Below the pieces are notes generated by a model. The model did not search any database. It was not told the origin of the DNA and saw only the letters and a program-made list of their open reading frames with translations. A stretch of 64,000 bases of DNA, taken from Microbotryum silenes-acaulis (lineage: Eukaryota > Basidiomycota > Microbotryomycetes > Microbotryales > Microbotryaceae). The DNA is taken from assembly GCA_003665825.1 (NCBI GenBank), contig QPFY01000002.1, forward strand, positions 434,001 through 498,000, given 5' to 3'. Below are positions 62,301-64,000 of this stretch, piece by piece. Position numbers and translations under genes: made by a program. How positions within the stretch are numbered: the stretch's first letter is position 1; every line of letters starts with the position of its first letter.

Positions 62301-64000
62301 CGATCGGTCAAGCCATTGGCAGTGACGCCATCCGGGTCAAGCTGGGTGGTGATACGGGTGAGTATTCTCAAGGTGAAGATCAAATCCCATGGATACTCAG
62401 CGCTGACCTGCCCCATACCGATCCTCAGCTGCTCTGATCCCCCAACCTGCACCGGACATGCCCGTCGGTTTGACCAACATCGCCAACACGTGCTACCTCA
62501 ACTCGCTCCTGCAGTACTTTTTCACCATCCGCGAGCTGCGTGAAGCCGTACTCCGCTTCCAACCGACGCCGACGACCGACGTCTCGGCCCTCAATCGCGT
62601 CGGCGGTCGCCTCGTCACCAAAGCCGAAGTCGAACGGTCGAAAAAGTTCGTCGTGCTCTTGCAAACCTTGTTCAACCAGCTCATTCACTCGGCTTCGACG
62701 TCCATCACCCCTGAAACCGAGTTGGCGTACCTCGCTTTGGTGCCTTCCAAGGACGAAGCGGAGGTGCTGACGACGACGTCGCCGGCGGACGACCTCGTCG
62801 TTTTGGATGATCCAGCTCGAACGAGTGGATCCCCCGTCGCGACGACGTCCATGTTGCCTCCGACGAGCGATGACTCCGACCTCAAGTCCCCCTCTTCGTC
62901 CATCCTAGGCAAGAGGCGCAACTCGCACCTCGACAGTGACGTCAAGGGAAGTCTGGCATTGGACCAGGTCCGCATCGAGTCATCGCAGGCTCAATCGCCC
63001 AATCAGAGCAGCTCGGACGGGGCTTCACCTCCTGCGGATCTGGTCGTCGATCTCGAAGCCGTAAGTGCTTTGAACAGGGAAAAGAGTGGGGCTTCATTGT
63101 CGAGGTCTTCGTCGAAGACGGTCGTCGGGGAGTTGTTGGGGTCCTCGGACGAGCAGCGTAAGATGAAGAGGGGTAAATCTGTCGATGGTTCGATTTTCAG
63201 TCACGGCGATGAGATGAAGGTCGACGATGATGACGACGACGTCATCATCCTCGAACCTCCTACCGGAACGTCGATGGCAAGGTCACCTACGCTCCCGCCT
63301 CGGCCACGACGACCGTCCAAGGCGGTGACGAAACTCGAGGATCAAGTTTCCAACTACATGTCGTTTGGTCGTCAGAACGACGTCACCGAGTGCATGGACA
63401 ATGTCATGTTCCAGATTGAGTGTGCGCTCCACCCTGATGGGACCCCGGACGAACCCAGCGGATCAGCGACGACGAATGACGCTTCCACTTCGGTGCTACG
63501 CAGGTCAGTAGTCAACAAGATGAACAAGATGTGGTTTCCATGAACTGATATAGAGACCTTTTTCTGCCGACGAACAGGACGCTGTACGGCAAGATGCGCC
63601 AACACCTCGAATTCACCGACCCTTCCGTGCCCGAGCCGATCCGCATTCGCGAAGAACCCTTCTTCTCCCTACTCGTCGACGTCGCCGAGGAAGGTCACAC
63701 CGTTTACGACGGCCTCGATACCGTCTTTGACGATTCGATCGTCACGATCGAGGGACACGAGGCGCGACGGAGGATGAGGTTGGTCGACGTGCCTCCGATC
63801 CTGCAGATCCAACTGCAGCGCGTGCAGTACGACCGCGTCGCGCAGAGGATCTTCAAGTCCAATGCGCATCTCGATTTTGGCGAGACGTTGTCCTTGGATC
63901 GGTATCTCGAAGTTGAAGAAGGCGATGTCGAAGCCGCGCAAAGGCAGGCTTGGACGCAGAGCAAAAGGGACGAGATTGAACTCGCTCGCACGAAGTTGAT
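59320..64000 (+). CDS. UBP2: UBP2-like ubiquitin-specific protease (partial, runs off right end)
   Basis: Deubiquitinase of the yeast Ubp2 / USP25-28 type, which acts with Rsp5-class ligases. Exons so far: 59320-59335, 59396-61079, 61147-61694, 61773-62179, 62252-62357, 62429-63503, 63578 to the window end. The first exon is five codons (MAPDG). A Ser/Pro-rich region leads to an Ubp2-like N-terminal domain (HPHLYYVPRQHAWALFAPF, helical blocks to about residue 900). The USP domain starts PVGLTNIANTCYLNSLLQYFF with catalytic Cys about residue 941, has a long disordered insertion with a DDDDDD acidic run (about 63,220-63,245), then FGRQNDVTECMDNV and the PPILQIQLQRVQYDR block. The catalytic His box lies beyond the window. 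All visible joins keep frame. Confidence 0.9.

Overview
The window is nuclear DNA of a basidiomycete fungus. Almost every gene is cut by several short introns (about 45-130 nt, GT-AG with a few GC-AG), the DNA is GC-rich, and the genes are fungal orthologues (PKC1, EAF3, MPC1, VAS1, SEC13, UBP2). Codon use, Gln-rich linkers and gene style suggest Pucciniomycotina, perhaps a red-yeast-like Microbotryomycete; that placement is inference. All exon joins were made by eye from splice signals, frame and family conservation; each joined gene was checked to be divisible by three.

Layout. 0-5 kb: protein kinase C (PKC1). 5.4-12.4 kb: three tandem minus-strand copies of a membrane-anchored PC-esterase (NXPE/TBL-like, SGNH-type) gene; the middle copy is intact and the outer two are decayed, one of them split by foreign DNA that includes a LINE 3' end. 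12.9-22 kb: MED25-like Mediator subunit, EAF3 (chromodomain/MRG), EMC8 and MPC1. 22.8-29.7 kb: two paralogous small secreted proteins, separated by a nested transposon block: a DNA transposon with about 611-bp terminal inverted repeats sitting inside a LINE fragment. 30-41 kb: RPL23, EFM7-type methyltransferase, UBLCP1-type CTD phosphatase, a disordered protein, and a seven-bladed WD40 protein. 41-42 kb: a small Cys-containing secreted protein.

43.3-47.1 kb: the most striking gene, a six-exon, apparently intact 1104-residue Fanzor (eukaryotic TnpB/IS605 OrfB homologue, an RNA-guided nuclease family). Its split RuvC residues and zinc ribbon are visible. It is flanked by gene-poor DNA on both sides (about 1.4 kb and 2.4 kb).

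49.5-64 kb: VAS1 (valyl-tRNA synthetase, with a transit-peptide-like in-frame extension upstream of its AUG), a disordered protein, TIP41, SEC13 and the start of UBP2, which runs off the right end. The housekeeping genes do not form a pathway; neighbours are mostly divergent or convergent pairs with compact promoters, and the accessory DNA (esterase cluster, transposons, Fanzor) lies in blocks between them.
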